This document shows, in pieces, positions 1 to 8,438 of a stretch of 33,728 bases of DNA (positions are counted from its first letter, which is position 1; every line of letters begins with the position of its first letter). A program made the translations under genes and the position numbers. Location of the stretch: positions 1 through 33,728 of the forward strand of contig JABGOQ010000009.1 in the NCBI GenBank assembly GCA_018645405.1. The letters run 5' to 3'. This DNA comes from Anaerolineae bacterium (GTDB lineage: Bacteria; Chloroflexota; Anaerolineae; Anaerolineales; Villigracilaceae). The notes below the pieces were generated by a model that saw only the letters and a program-made list of their open reading frames with translations, did no database searches and had not been told where the DNA came from.

Positions 1-38
1 TTCTCGAAAGAAAAAACAGAAATTGGTTGGTAAATAAA

Positions 39-68
39 AAAAGGCCGAGTGCATGCACTCGGCCTTTT
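39..68 (-). terminator. Rho-independent terminator of the phosphoribosyltransferase gene
   Basis: A perfect 30-base palindrome (two 15-base arms centred on GCATGC) is followed on the minus strand by a run of T. It lies 13 bases beyond the stop codon of the minus-strand gene at 82-633. The A-run on the other side means it could also stop plus-strand transcription, but no plus-strand gene is visible upstream. Confidence 0.9.
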
Positions 69-81
69 AGTTTAAAAAGTT

Positions 82-633
82 TTATTCAGTAAATAGGGGA
101 ATATGCCCAAGAGAGATAATATCTTTCCATTCTTCTATATCGCCCTCGGTGAGAATTGCAGCTTCTGCTACAACCTCTGCTTTCGCTTTTGCCATGAGCT
201 GTTTCATACCCTTTAAGGTTGAGCCAGTACTAATAACATCGTCAATGATGACAACTTTTTTGTTTTTGATCAGCTCGCCATCTTTTTCATCAAGAATAAG
301 AGTTTGCGGTTTGCCAGTGGTAATCGAAAGCGTTTTTGCGATAGTTGCATCACCCATATAGAGTTTATAGGATTTCCGCAAGACAGCGTAAGGTTTTTTC
401 GTAACCACAGAAAGCGCATAAGCGATCGGGATTGATTTTGCTTCCGGGGTGATGATCACATCATAATCAATGTTTTTCAGCTCTTCGGCAAGGGCCTTCG
501 CACTCGCTTCGACGAGCTCGGTATCACCGAGAATATTCAGAACGGCTATTTTTAAACCGGGCTTAATTTCAAAAAGGGGAAGTTCGCGTTTAATTCCGGC
601 AATTGATATCGAGTGGGTTGATCTTGTTGACAT
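82..633 (-). CDS. Purine-type phosphoribosyltransferase (adenine/xanthine PRTase-like)
   Basis: A 183-residue type I phosphoribosyltransferase. These enzymes transfer a nucleobase to PRPP in the cytoplasm (salvage). Residues 127-139 (VVIIDDVISTGST) are the PRPP-binding loop with the two acidic residues. The segment around residues 58-70 (VIITPEAKSIPIAYAL) and the following RKSYK stretch fit the apt/xpt group of purine PRTases. The ATG at 633 was chosen because GGAGG lies 7 bases upstream; a longer reading to 693 has no such site. It ends at a strong terminator and is separated from the glycan locus by a large hairpin, so it is probably its own transcript. The base specificity (adenine, xanthine or another purine) cannot be read by eye. 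Confidence 0.88.
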   Translation of the reverse strand: MSTRSTHSISIAGIKRELPLFEIKPGLKIAVLNILGDTELVEASAKALAEELKNIDYDVIITPEAKSIPIAYALSVVTKKPYAVLRKSYKLYMGDATIAKTLSITTGKPQTLILDEKDGELIKNKKVVIIDDVISTGSTLKGMKQLMAKAKAEVVAEAAILTEGDIEEWKDIISLGHIPLFTE

Positions 634-780
634 ATTTCCTCCAGAAGAGTATTTTGACGGGAGTAGTTTATCATATTTTGAGCGTGTCCACATTTTGTAG
701 ACGTCTCTCTGCTATAGTACACATATTAGAAAAACTTCTGGGCGTGGTGGGTTGGGGAAGGGATCCCACGCATAATCTCG

Positions 781-826
781 ATCAAGAATCGGCAGTACAG
801 GGAGAGAGCTACTGCCGATTTTTGAT
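781..826. terminator. 17-bp hairpin at the end of the glycan locus, terminator-like
   Basis: ATCAAGAATCGGCAGTA (781-797) pairs with 810-826 with one G-T type mismatch around a 12-base loop. It begins just past the stop codon at 833 of the last glycan gene. The T-run (820-824) is on the plus-strand side, and the minus-strand side has only a weak T tract. It is therefore best called a boundary hairpin that may end minus-strand transcription, not a textbook minus-strand terminator. Confidence 0.55.
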
Positions 827-832
827 TCCTTT

Positions 833-1825
833 TTATTTGCGAATATTTTCCACTAACTTTTGAACTTCAATCCCATCATCCAATGAACAACGCGGCTCTG
901 CTTTTCCTTCTACTATCTCAATGAAATGTTTCATTTGTTCCACAAAAAGATAGTTGCGTTCAAAATCATCGGGCAATTCATATATTGTGTGAACAGGTGC
1001 GGATGGATTTGCGCTCCACGTCCCGAACTCTTCGGGCATATTATAGTGTTGCAGCACACCATCGTCGTTATTCCAGCGGAAGGTTCCCTTCGTGCCAACT
1101 ATTTCAAGACGATGATCGGGCGGGCGCTGGAAATAATTGATGTGGACTGCGCCAATCGCCCCTGATTTGAACTTGATACCGATTTCCCCAACATCTTCTA
1201 CACCCGAAAGCTCGAGCGGTGAAACGTGCCCCTGAATGGATGCTGTTTCTTCTACTTCGCCCAGAATATAGCGCAAATAATCGATCGGGTGCGTCAACGT
1301 GCCGATCACACCGCCGCCTAAATCCGCACGTGCAGCATAACTTTCACGATAATCTTCCCACGGATGCCAATTTGGCAAATACTCGCCCCAATGCGAATGA
1401 AAACTAAGAACCTTTCCTAATGCACCTTCATTGATTAAATCACGCGCTTTATTTAATGTAGGATGATAACGAAATTGAAATCCAACCAAAATACGACTTC
1501 CGCTCTTTTCGGCGGCGCGGCGCAATTTATCCACACGGGAGAGATCATCCGAGATGGGTTTCTCGAGCAAGATATGGCATCCAGCCTTGGCAGCGGGGAT
1601 GGCTACATCCATGTGCAGGGATGTGGGATTTGCGACGATAACGGCATCAGGCTTCAGGTTAAGAGCAGCTTGTAAATCCGTTTCAACGGGGATTCCCGCT
1701 AACTCTTCATCATCTATAGTAGATTGATGCGTCCGATATAGCACGATGTTATCCTGCCCCAAATCGCGCAGCATATTCAAATGACGATGACCGATAGAGC
1801 CTAGCCCAGCGATTAGAAATTTCAT
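833..1825 (-). CDS. Gfo/Idh/MocA family NAD(P)-dependent oxidoreductase
   Basis: About 330 residues, the usual size for the family. The Rossmann nucleotide site GLGSIGHRH is at residues 7-15. The family hallmark EKPIS, whose lysine contacts cofactor and substrate, is at 88-92. The C-terminal alpha/beta substrate domain follows. Such enzymes oxidise or reduce hydroxyl or keto groups on free or nucleotide-bound sugars. Here it is the last gene of the glycan locus, so a sugar-nucleotide or inositol-like substrate is inferred. The ATG at 1825 was chosen: it has AAAGG upstream and sits 17 bases after the previous stop codon. The longer reading from a TTG at 1861 would overlap the upstream gene. 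Exact substrate unknown. Confidence 0.87.
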   Translation of the reverse strand: MKFLIAGLGSIGHRHLNMLRDLGQDNIVLYRTHQSTIDDEELAGIPVETDLQAALNLKPDAVIVANPTSLHMDVAIPAAKAGCHILLEKPISDDLSRVDKLRRAAEKSGSRILVGFQFRYHPTLNKARDLINEGALGKVLSFHSHWGEYLPNWHPWEDYRESYAARADLGGGVIGTLTHPIDYLRYILGEVEETASIQGHVSPLELSGVEDVGEIGIKFKSGAIGAVHINYFQRPPDHRLEIVGTKGTFRWNNDDGVLQHYNMPEEFGTWSANPSAPVHTIYELPDDFERNYLFVEQMKHFIEIVEGKAEPRCSLDDGIEVQKLVENIRK

Positions 1826-1842
1826 TTTTTTACCTTTTATCT

Positions 1843-3558
1843 TTATCCATTCATAAACCAATGTGTGCCATAAAGATTAATAGCGATACTTATGACAACA
1901 AGCAATTGAAAATGCCAGGGTGTTTTTTTCTTAAAGCCCACGGCGAGCAAAACTATAAGCGGAGTCAGAAAATCAAGAATATAGCGGTAACCAAACTGAT
2001 GGGCACCCGTGTTATGGTAAAGGCTAAGCAAAGCCACACTGAAAAAAACCGCTGCCCAAGCCCCGATAACCCACCAGTCTTTGGAGTAGCGGCGAAAGAG
2101 GTAAATAAGAGCAGGTGTGGTCAGGAAGACACTCATCCCTGTTGCAGAGGGGAGGATGAACCACCGCCCTCCTGGATTCCAAAAGGGTAACTTAAAGAGC
2201 ATAACCGAAAGGTTTATTGGAATAAAGTGGGGGGAGAACGTTCCCCATTGTTGTACATTTCTCACAATATCTGGGCCAGCGTTGACGGTCACATATCCAA
2301 AGTCTAGAAAGTTTTCGAATCGCAGATAGTTATAAGTGAGTAACCCAATAACGGCAACGGATATTGGCACAACTGTTTTTGCACTCCACTGGACGACATG
2401 CTTTAGTTCGACTTCTTCTTGGTTTTCTTTCAGTATTTGCAATGTAATAGCAAGGAGAAAGGGCCAAGTCATTAAAGCTGTTGGGCGCGCGGTCATTGCG
2501 GTTGCAATAAGTGCACCAACCGACCATGCAGACCAAGAACGTAGCGCAGCATAAATGGCGAAAGCAAGAAAAAATGCGGTCAAAACCTGGCTAAAATACC
2601 AGCCGCGCCCGCTAATGCCGAGCCAAAGGTGCGGAGTGCCAAATAGAAATAAAATAACTATGGTGAAGATACCGCTTGTTGAGAGATTAATCCATTTTCG
2701 AGAGTTAAGATTATTCAGGATCAGGAATAAGAGTACCCCATTCGCGGCACTAACTATCATGGACAGATAGCTTGTGCTGATTCCATCTGCTCCAAGAAAA
2801 TAAGCAAAGGGCATTAAGAGTATGGCCGGGAGTGGTGGCATAGGGGCATACCACTTTCCTTTATAGAGTGTAAGATCGTGCGTATAGGGTGGGTCCTCCA
2901 AATAAAGTTTCCCCTGTATAAATTGCTCTGCCAGTAAATCAAAAAAGGAATAGGTAGTTTTGTTAATCCACCCGATTAAAATAGCCGTTTGGAGATACAG
3001 GACAAAAGTTGCCACGAAAAAGCCCACGCAAGTAAAGATGGTATCCAACCTTGCCATATTCTGATTTTTGTAAAAGGTTTCAGCAGCAATGATACGTAAC
3101 ATTACTATCAGGAGCAGATCACCAATCAAAACCCAGGTTAGAAATCCGCTTAGGCGTATAGAATAAGATACTAGAAAACGAAGAGGGCGTATTATTGGCG
3201 GTATCGTTAATAAAAAGAAAGTACCAGTGATGGCAAGAAGAATATACAACACAGCCATTATTATGATGTGGTGGCTTGAAAAAATAGCATAAATTTTTTC
3301 TTCAAGCTTTTCTTGCCATTTTCCAAAATTTATAAGTGTAAGTAGAAATCCCCCAATATTAATTAGTAAAAGCCCTAAAAAAATACTGCCTAAAAACACT
3401 CGTGCCGCCGACAACCCCCATATCAATTGATTGTCTGGCTTTGAACGTGGAATCAAATATAAGATAAAACGAACGATACCCACGCTTGCGCTAATTCCTA
3501 AAAGGAGTGCCGCTATATATTTTTTCTTAACTCTTAGCTTGCCAACTTGAATATACAT
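1843..3558 (-). CDS. Large polytopic membrane protein, GT-C glycosyltransferase-like
   Basis: 571 residues with roughly a dozen hydrophobic helices spread along the whole length. A hydrophilic loop around residues 225-245 (YTHDLTLYKGKWYAPMPPLP) follows the first helices, and a polar segment QFGYRYILDFLTPL lies near the C-terminus. This layout (many helices, a large external loop, an aromatic/His-rich C-terminal segment) is seen in GT-C type glycosyltransferases that use polyprenyl-phosphate sugars on the outer face of the membrane. I see no unambiguous catalytic motif, so the assignment is by architecture and neighbourhood only. AAGGAG stands just before the ATG at 3558. The stop codon lies 17 bases before the oxidoreductase start, suggesting co-transcription. 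It could instead be a polymer membrane protein of another kind. Confidence 0.6.
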   Translation of the reverse strand: MYIQVGKLRVKKKYIAALLLGISASVGIVRFILYLIPRSKPDNQLIWGLSAARVFLGSIFLGLLLINIGGFLLTLINFGKWQEKLEEKIYAIFSSHHIIIMAVLYILLAITGTFFLLTIPPIIRPLRFLVSYSIRLSGFLTWVLIGDLLLIVMLRIIAAETFYKNQNMARLDTIFTCVGFFVATFVLYLQTAILIGWINKTTYSFFDLLAEQFIQGKLYLEDPPYTHDLTLYKGKWYAPMPPLPAILLMPFAYFLGADGISTSYLSMIVSAANGVLLFLILNNLNSRKWINLSTSGIFTIVILFLFGTPHLWLGISGRGWYFSQVLTAFFLAFAIYAALRSWSAWSVGALIATAMTARPTALMTWPFLLAITLQILKENQEEVELKHVVQWSAKTVVPISVAVIGLLTYNYLRFENFLDFGYVTVNAGPDIVRNVQQWGTFSPHFIPINLSVMLFKLPFWNPGGRWFILPSATGMSVFLTTPALIYLFRRYSKDWWVIGAWAAVFFSVALLSLYHNTGAHQFGYRYILDFLTPLIVLLAVGFKKKTPWHFQLLVVISIAINLYGTHWFMNG

Positions 3559-3591
3559 CTAATCTCCTTGAAAAAAAGTCACTACTTGCTA

Positions 3592-4629
3592 CTACGAAAG
3601 GATATCTTTCTCATACTTCCATTTTGCCAACATCTCACCCGCAACCTCATTAAAAATCTCAATATCACGCGCAGTGAAGATATTCTGCCAATTGCCTGCC
3701 TTCCCTTTGGGGAGGAAATCGGCAATGCTTTCATTACGTTTTTTTTGCCAAGTCTTATCGGGATTTGAAGATATTTCATCTTTTATAGCATCGTCAAGAT
3801 TATTTTCAACTTCAATGCCAAATAACGCCCAAACTTTTTTCATCTCTTCAAAAGGATTTGCCAGCAAATCTTCGTAGCGGAATTCGTAATACTTTTTGCC
3901 AAAGAGGCGCGTGCCTTCATCTGCGGTTTCGGTCAGATTTTTGACCCAGCCCTCGGTATTCACACGTAACCATTTTTCGGTGAAGATGGAGCGTTTGCCT
4001 GCCGTGAAGGGAGTTTGGTCTGCGCGCAAATCTTTGGCGATTTGCTTATCTTCTGCACTCATATATTTTGATTCTTCGACAAAATTCCGAAAACGCTGTG
4101 AGATGAGCGTATCCCGCCCATCTCGGACGATGTTGATCAGGTAGGCATCGGGATAAACGGCGTGCATCAATCTTACAGATTCGCCATCATTAAGGCTGTT
4201 GGGACTTTTATCGCCAACGATATGCTTTTCAATTCCCGCACGTTTAGCATCGCTTTCCATGATGTAGTCGGCGGCGGCACGCATCACCAGCGGAGATAAA
4301 TCTTCGCCACCATTCCAGCGATTGGATTTGCGTGTCAACCACTCTTCCATTTCGGCATTATTGACGAGGGATTTCAACAAAGGTTTGCGCGTGAAAAAAT
4401 GCGCCTGCCAATTGCAATGCACTTCAGGGTGCAGTCGAATTAGCCGTGCGAGAAGTGTTGTACCTGAGCGAGCATGACCAACGATGAAGAATTTTTCCAT
4501 CAGGAAAAAATCTTTGATCTCGGCAACCTGCTCTGCCGTCATCGGCGGGATCTCGGCGCGTGCGCCTGTTTGATTTTCGCCACGCAGCAAAATGCGGACG
4601 GCGGATTTTATGCGTTCAATTAATTCCAT
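3592..4629 (-). CDS. Sulfotransferase family protein (PAPS-dependent)
   Basis: About 345 residues. Residues 51-57 (GHARSGTT) form the 5'-phosphosulfate loop of PAPS-dependent sulfotransferases. Residues 164-180, with RDGRD and a following serine-containing helix, form the 3'-phosphate-binding motif. The rest (conserved Lys/Ser, a C-terminal KAGNW segment) fits the Sulfotransfer family. It would transfer sulfate from PAPS to a hydroxyl or amino group, presumably on the glycan or glycolipid made by this locus (inferred from context). The ATG at 4629 has GGAG at a proper distance; an in-frame ATG at 4659 has no ribosome site. The 125 bases upstream contain a TATTAT-like box but no convincing -35. 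The acceptor is unknown. Confidence 0.85.
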   Translation of the reverse strand: MELIERIKSAVRILLRGENQTGARAEIPPMTAEQVAEIKDFFLMEKFFIVGHARSGTTLLARLIRLHPEVHCNWQAHFFTRKPLLKSLVNNAEMEEWLTRKSNRWNGGEDLSPLVMRAAADYIMESDAKRAGIEKHIVGDKSPNSLNDGESVRLMHAVYPDAYLINIVRDGRDTLISQRFRNFVEESKYMSAEDKQIAKDLRADQTPFTAGKRSIFTEKWLRVNTEGWVKNLTETADEGTRLFGKKYYEFRYEDLLANPFEEMKKVWALFGIEVENNLDDAIKDEISSNPDKTWQKKRNESIADFLPKGKAGNWQNIFTARDIEIFNEVAGEMLAKWKYEKDILS

Positions 4630-4754
4630 ATCGCTCCAAAATTTGACAGACAAGGTCATTTTTATGTATAATAGAACTGCCAGCAGATGAAATTCGGCTC
4701 CATGCCGTGTGATTGTATGGTTACGACCGTCACAATCCTATATCTCTGGCTTTT

Positions 4755-5570
4755 TTATTTTCTGCTTTTTATAGCGTCTGCATTGAGGGGATTTCTTTTT
4801 GAATAGAAAACCCCATACCTAGAATTTTGTTTGTCATCAATATCATAAACAAGGCTGAAAGAGTCCCATAGATATTTTAGGTATCTATCTTCACCACGTT
4901 CATATAAGCGTTGCAAAGCCCATAAAAAATAATCCGCTGCTTGTAATCCAGGAGTTTTAGCAGGGTTTGTTGGGGTTATATTAATAGGCGCATCATTATT
5001 TATTGCATGCTTTTTGAAAAAGTTTCTTTTAGCAGCTTTTAACGCTGTAGATAATGCCGCAGTTCTATCTGATTTCCCGCGCGTAGCAAAACATATTTCG
5101 TATCCTTCATCTTTATGTAGACGCTCTTTAAATAAACGACGCACTAAATAATCATATAATTCGTTTGGATGATAACGATAAGAAGAATTACGCGCATTAC
5201 GTTGACGGACATATTCTAAAACCTTCAATTTATCTGTTACAACAGCAAAAAAACGCAACCCCGCAGTGGTTCGTAGAAGAGAATATACTTCTTTGCGAAC
5301 TTCTGGAATTTCATTTTTGGCATGAAAAGCTAATGCTGTTTTTCTTGCTTTAGGCTGTATTGATGGTATATCCATAAAATACGGGTCAGCCAGAATATTT
5401 TTTCTTAATTTTGTTAAATTCGCAGATAAACTGTCAGGATTTTCTATATCAAGAACACCCAAGATAAAAAAGCGTGAACATCCAGAATCTCCAATAATCA
5501 CGCGCCCTTTTTTGGAAAACAAGGTGCCATCTCCTGCTTCATCAACAAAATATCTACGATAATTTTTCAT
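4755..5570 (-). CDS. DUF3800 domain-containing protein
   Basis: 271 residues. The N-terminal YFVDEAGD (residues 7-14) matches the DUF3800 signature (Y-x-D-E-S/A-G). The C-terminal part has the conserved AADYFLWALQRLYE-type segment. Together these acidic positions suggest an RNase H-like fold with possible nuclease or metal-dependent activity (family-level inference, not proven). Members are common in phage, plasmid and defence islands. The gene is A+T-richer than its glycosyltransferase neighbours, which suggests transfer. Its ATG directly follows the TAA of the upstream glycosyltransferase, and its Shine-Dalgarno (GGAGGA) is made of that gene's last codons, so translation is coupled. No partner toxin or antitoxin is visible. 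Confidence 0.8.
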   Translation of the reverse strand: MKNYRRYFVDEAGDGTLFSKKGRVIIGDSGCSRFFILGVLDIENPDSLSANLTKLRKNILADPYFMDIPSIQPKARKTALAFHAKNEIPEVRKEVYSLLRTTAGLRFFAVVTDKLKVLEYVRQRNARNSSYRYHPNELYDYLVRRLFKERLHKDEGYEICFATRGKSDRTAALSTALKAAKRNFFKKHAINNDAPINITPTNPAKTPGLQAADYFLWALQRLYERGEDRYLKYLWDSFSLVYDIDDKQNSRYGVFYSKRNPLNADAIKSRK

Positions 5571-7007
5571 TTATCCTCCCAACACCTTCAAAATAAACTC
5601 TGCCGTGCGCTTGCCCGAACCCGCGTCCGTAAAAGAAATCTCCTGTTCAATGAAAGTCTTGCGTTCTTCCCTATCCAGGGAAATATCCTTCAAATAGGCG
5701 TTGACCACATCCTGCAACTCACCCGCAGTTTTTGCGACGCCCCCTGCGTTCGCTTCTCTAAAACGCAAATGCGTGGGCCAGCCACCAATTTTTTGCAATG
5801 CCAGCGAGTATTTTCCGGGCTTATTCCAGCCGCCGGGGGTGTCGATTACCGCCGCGACGATGGGGCGATTGTGCACAGCCGCTTCGACGACCATCGTCGA
5901 GTAGACCGTCACGAAAACATCTGAATACGCCATCATGGATGTTTTCTCGTCCATATCTTCGCCGCCATAATAGCCCAAAGAGCCACCTAATGCGACTGGA
6001 CGGACAACGTGAACGTTATCATATTTTTCTTCGAGCGCGTGGATTTGTTTTCTCTCTTCAGCAAAGATGGCGGGACGATCCTGAAAATGGCTGGGGTGCA
6101 GACGGATGAGCAGTTGTGCGTCTTCATCCAGTTGCCCCGAATCCACCATTTTGGCGAGTGCCTCTACATTCGGATAGTTGGGTGCAAAGTGAACAAAAGA
6201 ACACGCGTAAGAAATCAGCTTACGATTCGGATCAAGGTCGTGGAGCTTAAAATACTCATCTCTCGGCATCAACCACGTTTTGCGGAAATAACCATCGTAG
6301 GAGGGAATCCCGCCGATGTGAACATGGGATGCGTCCCAATCGGAGCCAAGTACCAATTCTTCCTTCTGCTTCTCAGACCAGCAAGTTGCCCAATCCATAA
6401 ATGCGCCGGGGATGGCATAGCTGCTGGGGTTGTCCCATCCGATGATGGCAGCCATTGACGGTACGTTGTTTTTCACTGCTTCGCGGAGCATATAACGGTC
6501 AACACGCCAACCGGCGGTCGATGCGATTACTAAATCCGGTTTATATTTTTCGAAGAGATCATCATAAATCCCGGGCGTGAATTTCATCTGCATCCGCGCG
6601 AGGAGTTTGCGTGCCCATTTGAAGGAGCGCAGGAAGAGAATGGCAATGGCGGAGGGGAGCCAAATCCCGATGCGGAATTTCCAGGTGTTCTCTTTGAGCA
6701 CTTCCCAGATGTGGCTGTCTTCGGCTTCGTTGTTGATGCGCCACGAGCCGCCGACGCGCCTGAGATAGATGAGCAGCGATTGCAGGCGCGGCTGGACGGT
6801 GCGGGCGTAGGTGTTGGCTTCTTTGAGTCGCAAACCCTCGAAGGTGAGACCGTCCTGCCCGAAACGCTCGGCGATGCGGTCTTTGGTCTCGTCGTCGGTG
6901 AAGAGGACGATTTCGGTGCCCGCGTCAAGTAGCGTTTGAACAACGTCGCTTTGCAGAAAGTAGATGAGTGCCATGCCGTGGTCGGCGATGATGAAGATGC
7001 GTTTCAT
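5571..7007 (-). CDS. GT-B glycosyltransferase or glycerophosphotransferase-like protein
   Basis: 478 residues. An N-terminal Rossmann half begins MKRIFIIADHG and contains KPDLVIASTAGW. A C-terminal half has LLIRLHPSHFQDRP and then DVFVTVYSTMVVEAAVHNRPIVA, the layout of CDP-glycerol glycerophosphotransferase or capsule-type GT-B enzymes, where the RxHP histidine and the downstream S/T-x-x-x-E segment bind the nucleotide. A hydrophobic/basic stretch near residues 110-140 (IGIWLPSAIAILFL, then KWARKLLAR) suggests membrane attachment. It probably adds a residue to the surface glycan on the cytoplasmic face. Donor and acceptor are unknown. Upstream lies the SLATT-RT insertion; downstream it is coupled to the DUF3800 gene. 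Confidence 0.75.
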   Translation of the reverse strand: MKRIFIIADHGMALIYFLQSDVVQTLLDAGTEIVLFTDDETKDRIAERFGQDGLTFEGLRLKEANTYARTVQPRLQSLLIYLRRVGGSWRINNEAEDSHIWEVLKENTWKFRIGIWLPSAIAILFLRSFKWARKLLARMQMKFTPGIYDDLFEKYKPDLVIASTAGWRVDRYMLREAVKNNVPSMAAIIGWDNPSSYAIPGAFMDWATCWSEKQKEELVLGSDWDASHVHIGGIPSYDGYFRKTWLMPRDEYFKLHDLDPNRKLISYACSFVHFAPNYPNVEALAKMVDSGQLDEDAQLLIRLHPSHFQDRPAIFAEERKQIHALEEKYDNVHVVRPVALGGSLGYYGGEDMDEKTSMMAYSDVFVTVYSTMVVEAAVHNRPIVAAVIDTPGGWNKPGKYSLALQKIGGWPTHLRFREANAGGVAKTAGELQDVVNAYLKDISLDREERKTFIEQEISFTDAGSGKRTAEFILKVLGG

Positions 7008-7106
7008 AAAATGTTGCCTATATAAATATTTTCTTCTAAAAATTAGAACTTTCTTGATAGCTTCTATTTTACCTTTATGTCGCTTATCAAATTACAGAAG
7101 AATATC

Positions 7107-8432
7107 TTAGGATGGTCTTGAAATATCCCTTTCCAATTCTTTCACTGTTTTGTAAATTCTGCGTCTAAACTCATATTCAATATCTTGCTGAGATATGTGC
7201 GGATGTTCGTATTTAAAAATATCGACAAGCATTTTGTGTTTTTCTGTAACTTCTAATCTGTCAAAATTTGGAATATAGGTTGTGTTACTTAGATTTTTAG
7301 TTATCTCGTGATATGCCTTTAGGAAAGTCTTTGGCTTAAACTCAGTTATATTAAATCTTTTCATCTGTTTTTTGACAAAGTAATCTAGCTCTCCTAACAG
7401 AGATAGATCATCTATTTGCGAAAAAAAGAACACCCACCCATATTTTGATTCATTAAAAACACATCCTGTGATGCGTAAATTTAATGCCCATTTGAGAAAA
7501 TCAATGTTTTTAGTTTCTGAGTATTTATAGTTTGTAAGAATTTTAATGAGAGATTCTCGAAAGCGATCTACAGTCTTCTTGCGAACAGTAATGTTGCTAT
7601 TATTAAAGTCATACCCCAAATAAGTGAAACCGTCAGTAATGTCAGTTATAGATGATTTTGAAGGGTTGTCAATTGAATGTAAATTTAATCCTAGATGCGA
7701 ACAATCTGCTGTAATTTCAGTTCGCATTTGATTAACATCACTTAGTTGGCAAAAAATTAATATGTCGTCAACATAACGGCAATATCGTATAGTAGAAATA
7801 CTTGAGTATTTATCGTCCATATCTAATAGGTAGATATTTGCCAAGATATTGGAAATGGACAAGCCTTGTGGCACACCTATATCGTTTTTTCTTGTATCTT
7901 TCTTATTCGGCCTTGCAACTGTTCTTTGAGAGACAGCATTTCTAATAAGATGAAGTAATTCTTTTTTCCTGATTTTCTTGCCGACTTTGTCCAACAGAAT
8001 ATCATGATCTATCAAAGGGTAAAAGTTCCTCACATCTAATCGTAGAACACTTTGATACAACCCTGACCTATAAGTTGCAATTACATCGTTAATAATTTTG
8101 TGTAAAAATGGGGTTTGTGCTCGAAAGAGTAAATCTAAAATTTGCGCAATTGCTTTTTGAGTGATTTTGTCTCTTATTGTCGGGATTGAGATGACACGAG
8201 GAGTTCGATTAGCGCCACGTGATAAGAGTTTTTCTCTATACTGAGAAAATTGATAGCTTCCATTGTGAGCTTTTCTATAGATAATATCTACATTTTCCCC
8301 AACTCGCTCTTGGAATAGTCGATTGCTTATTCGATCAACACCTCGTGCAGATTTATAACGAATATCACCATCATAAATATCTAACAGTTTTTTTTTAGTA
8401 AAGAAGTGCCTGAAGTATTTTGATGCCGACAT
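7107..8432 (-). CDS. Reverse transcriptase, SLATT-associated (defence-type RT)
   Basis: 441 residues with all core RT motifs: RVISIPTIRDKI (residues 79-90, fingers), LDVRNF (132-137, first catalytic Asp), GVPQGLSISNILANIYL (186-202), YVDD (220-223, catalytic Asp pair), a GLNLH region (248-252) and YLGYDF (271-276). No maturase or HNH domain follows. Instead there is a 160-residue C-terminal part with LNLRITGC (318-324) and a WVFFFSQI segment. This fits the family of stand-alone RTs in anti-phage systems; I cannot assign a UG/DRT class by eye. Its ATG lies 6 bases after the SLATT stop codon, with no clear ribosome site of its own, so it is translated from the SLATT-RT message. Retron-specific NAxxH and VTG motifs were not seen. 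Clearly A+T-richer than the glycan genes. Confidence 0.92.
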   Translation of the reverse strand: MSASKYFRHFFTKKKLLDIYDGDIRYKSARGVDRISNRLFQERVGENVDIIYRKAHNGSYQFSQYREKLLSRGANRTPRVISIPTIRDKITQKAIAQILDLLFRAQTPFLHKIINDVIATYRSGLYQSVLRLDVRNFYPLIDHDILLDKVGKKIRKKELLHLIRNAVSQRTVARPNKKDTRKNDIGVPQGLSISNILANIYLLDMDDKYSSISTIRYCRYVDDILIFCQLSDVNQMRTEITADCSHLGLNLHSIDNPSKSSITDITDGFTYLGYDFNNSNITVRKKTVDRFRESLIKILTNYKYSETKNIDFLKWALNLRITGCVFNESKYGWVFFFSQIDDLSLLGELDYFVKKQMKRFNITEFKPKTFLKAYHEITKNLSNTTYIPNFDRLEVTEKHKMLVDIFKYEHPHISQQDIEYEFRRRIYKTVKELERDISRPS

Positions 8433-8438
8433 AAAGGA

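Noticed and set aside
4660-4754. Promoter for the sulfotransferase gene.
   Set aside because: A TATTAT box is present but no acceptable -35 at 16-18 bases; evidence too weak to list.
6584-6943. 119-residue minus-strand open frame inside the glycosyltransferase gene.
   Set aside because: Same-strand shadow of the 5571-7007 gene; composition (Ser/Pro/Arg-rich) is that of an out-of-frame reading.
7107-8432. Calling the RT a classical retron RT or a group II intron protein.
   Set aside because: Retron NAxxH/VTG motifs and maturase/HNH domains are not visible; association with SLATT points to another defence-RT group. The retron-like RNA is reported as analogy only.
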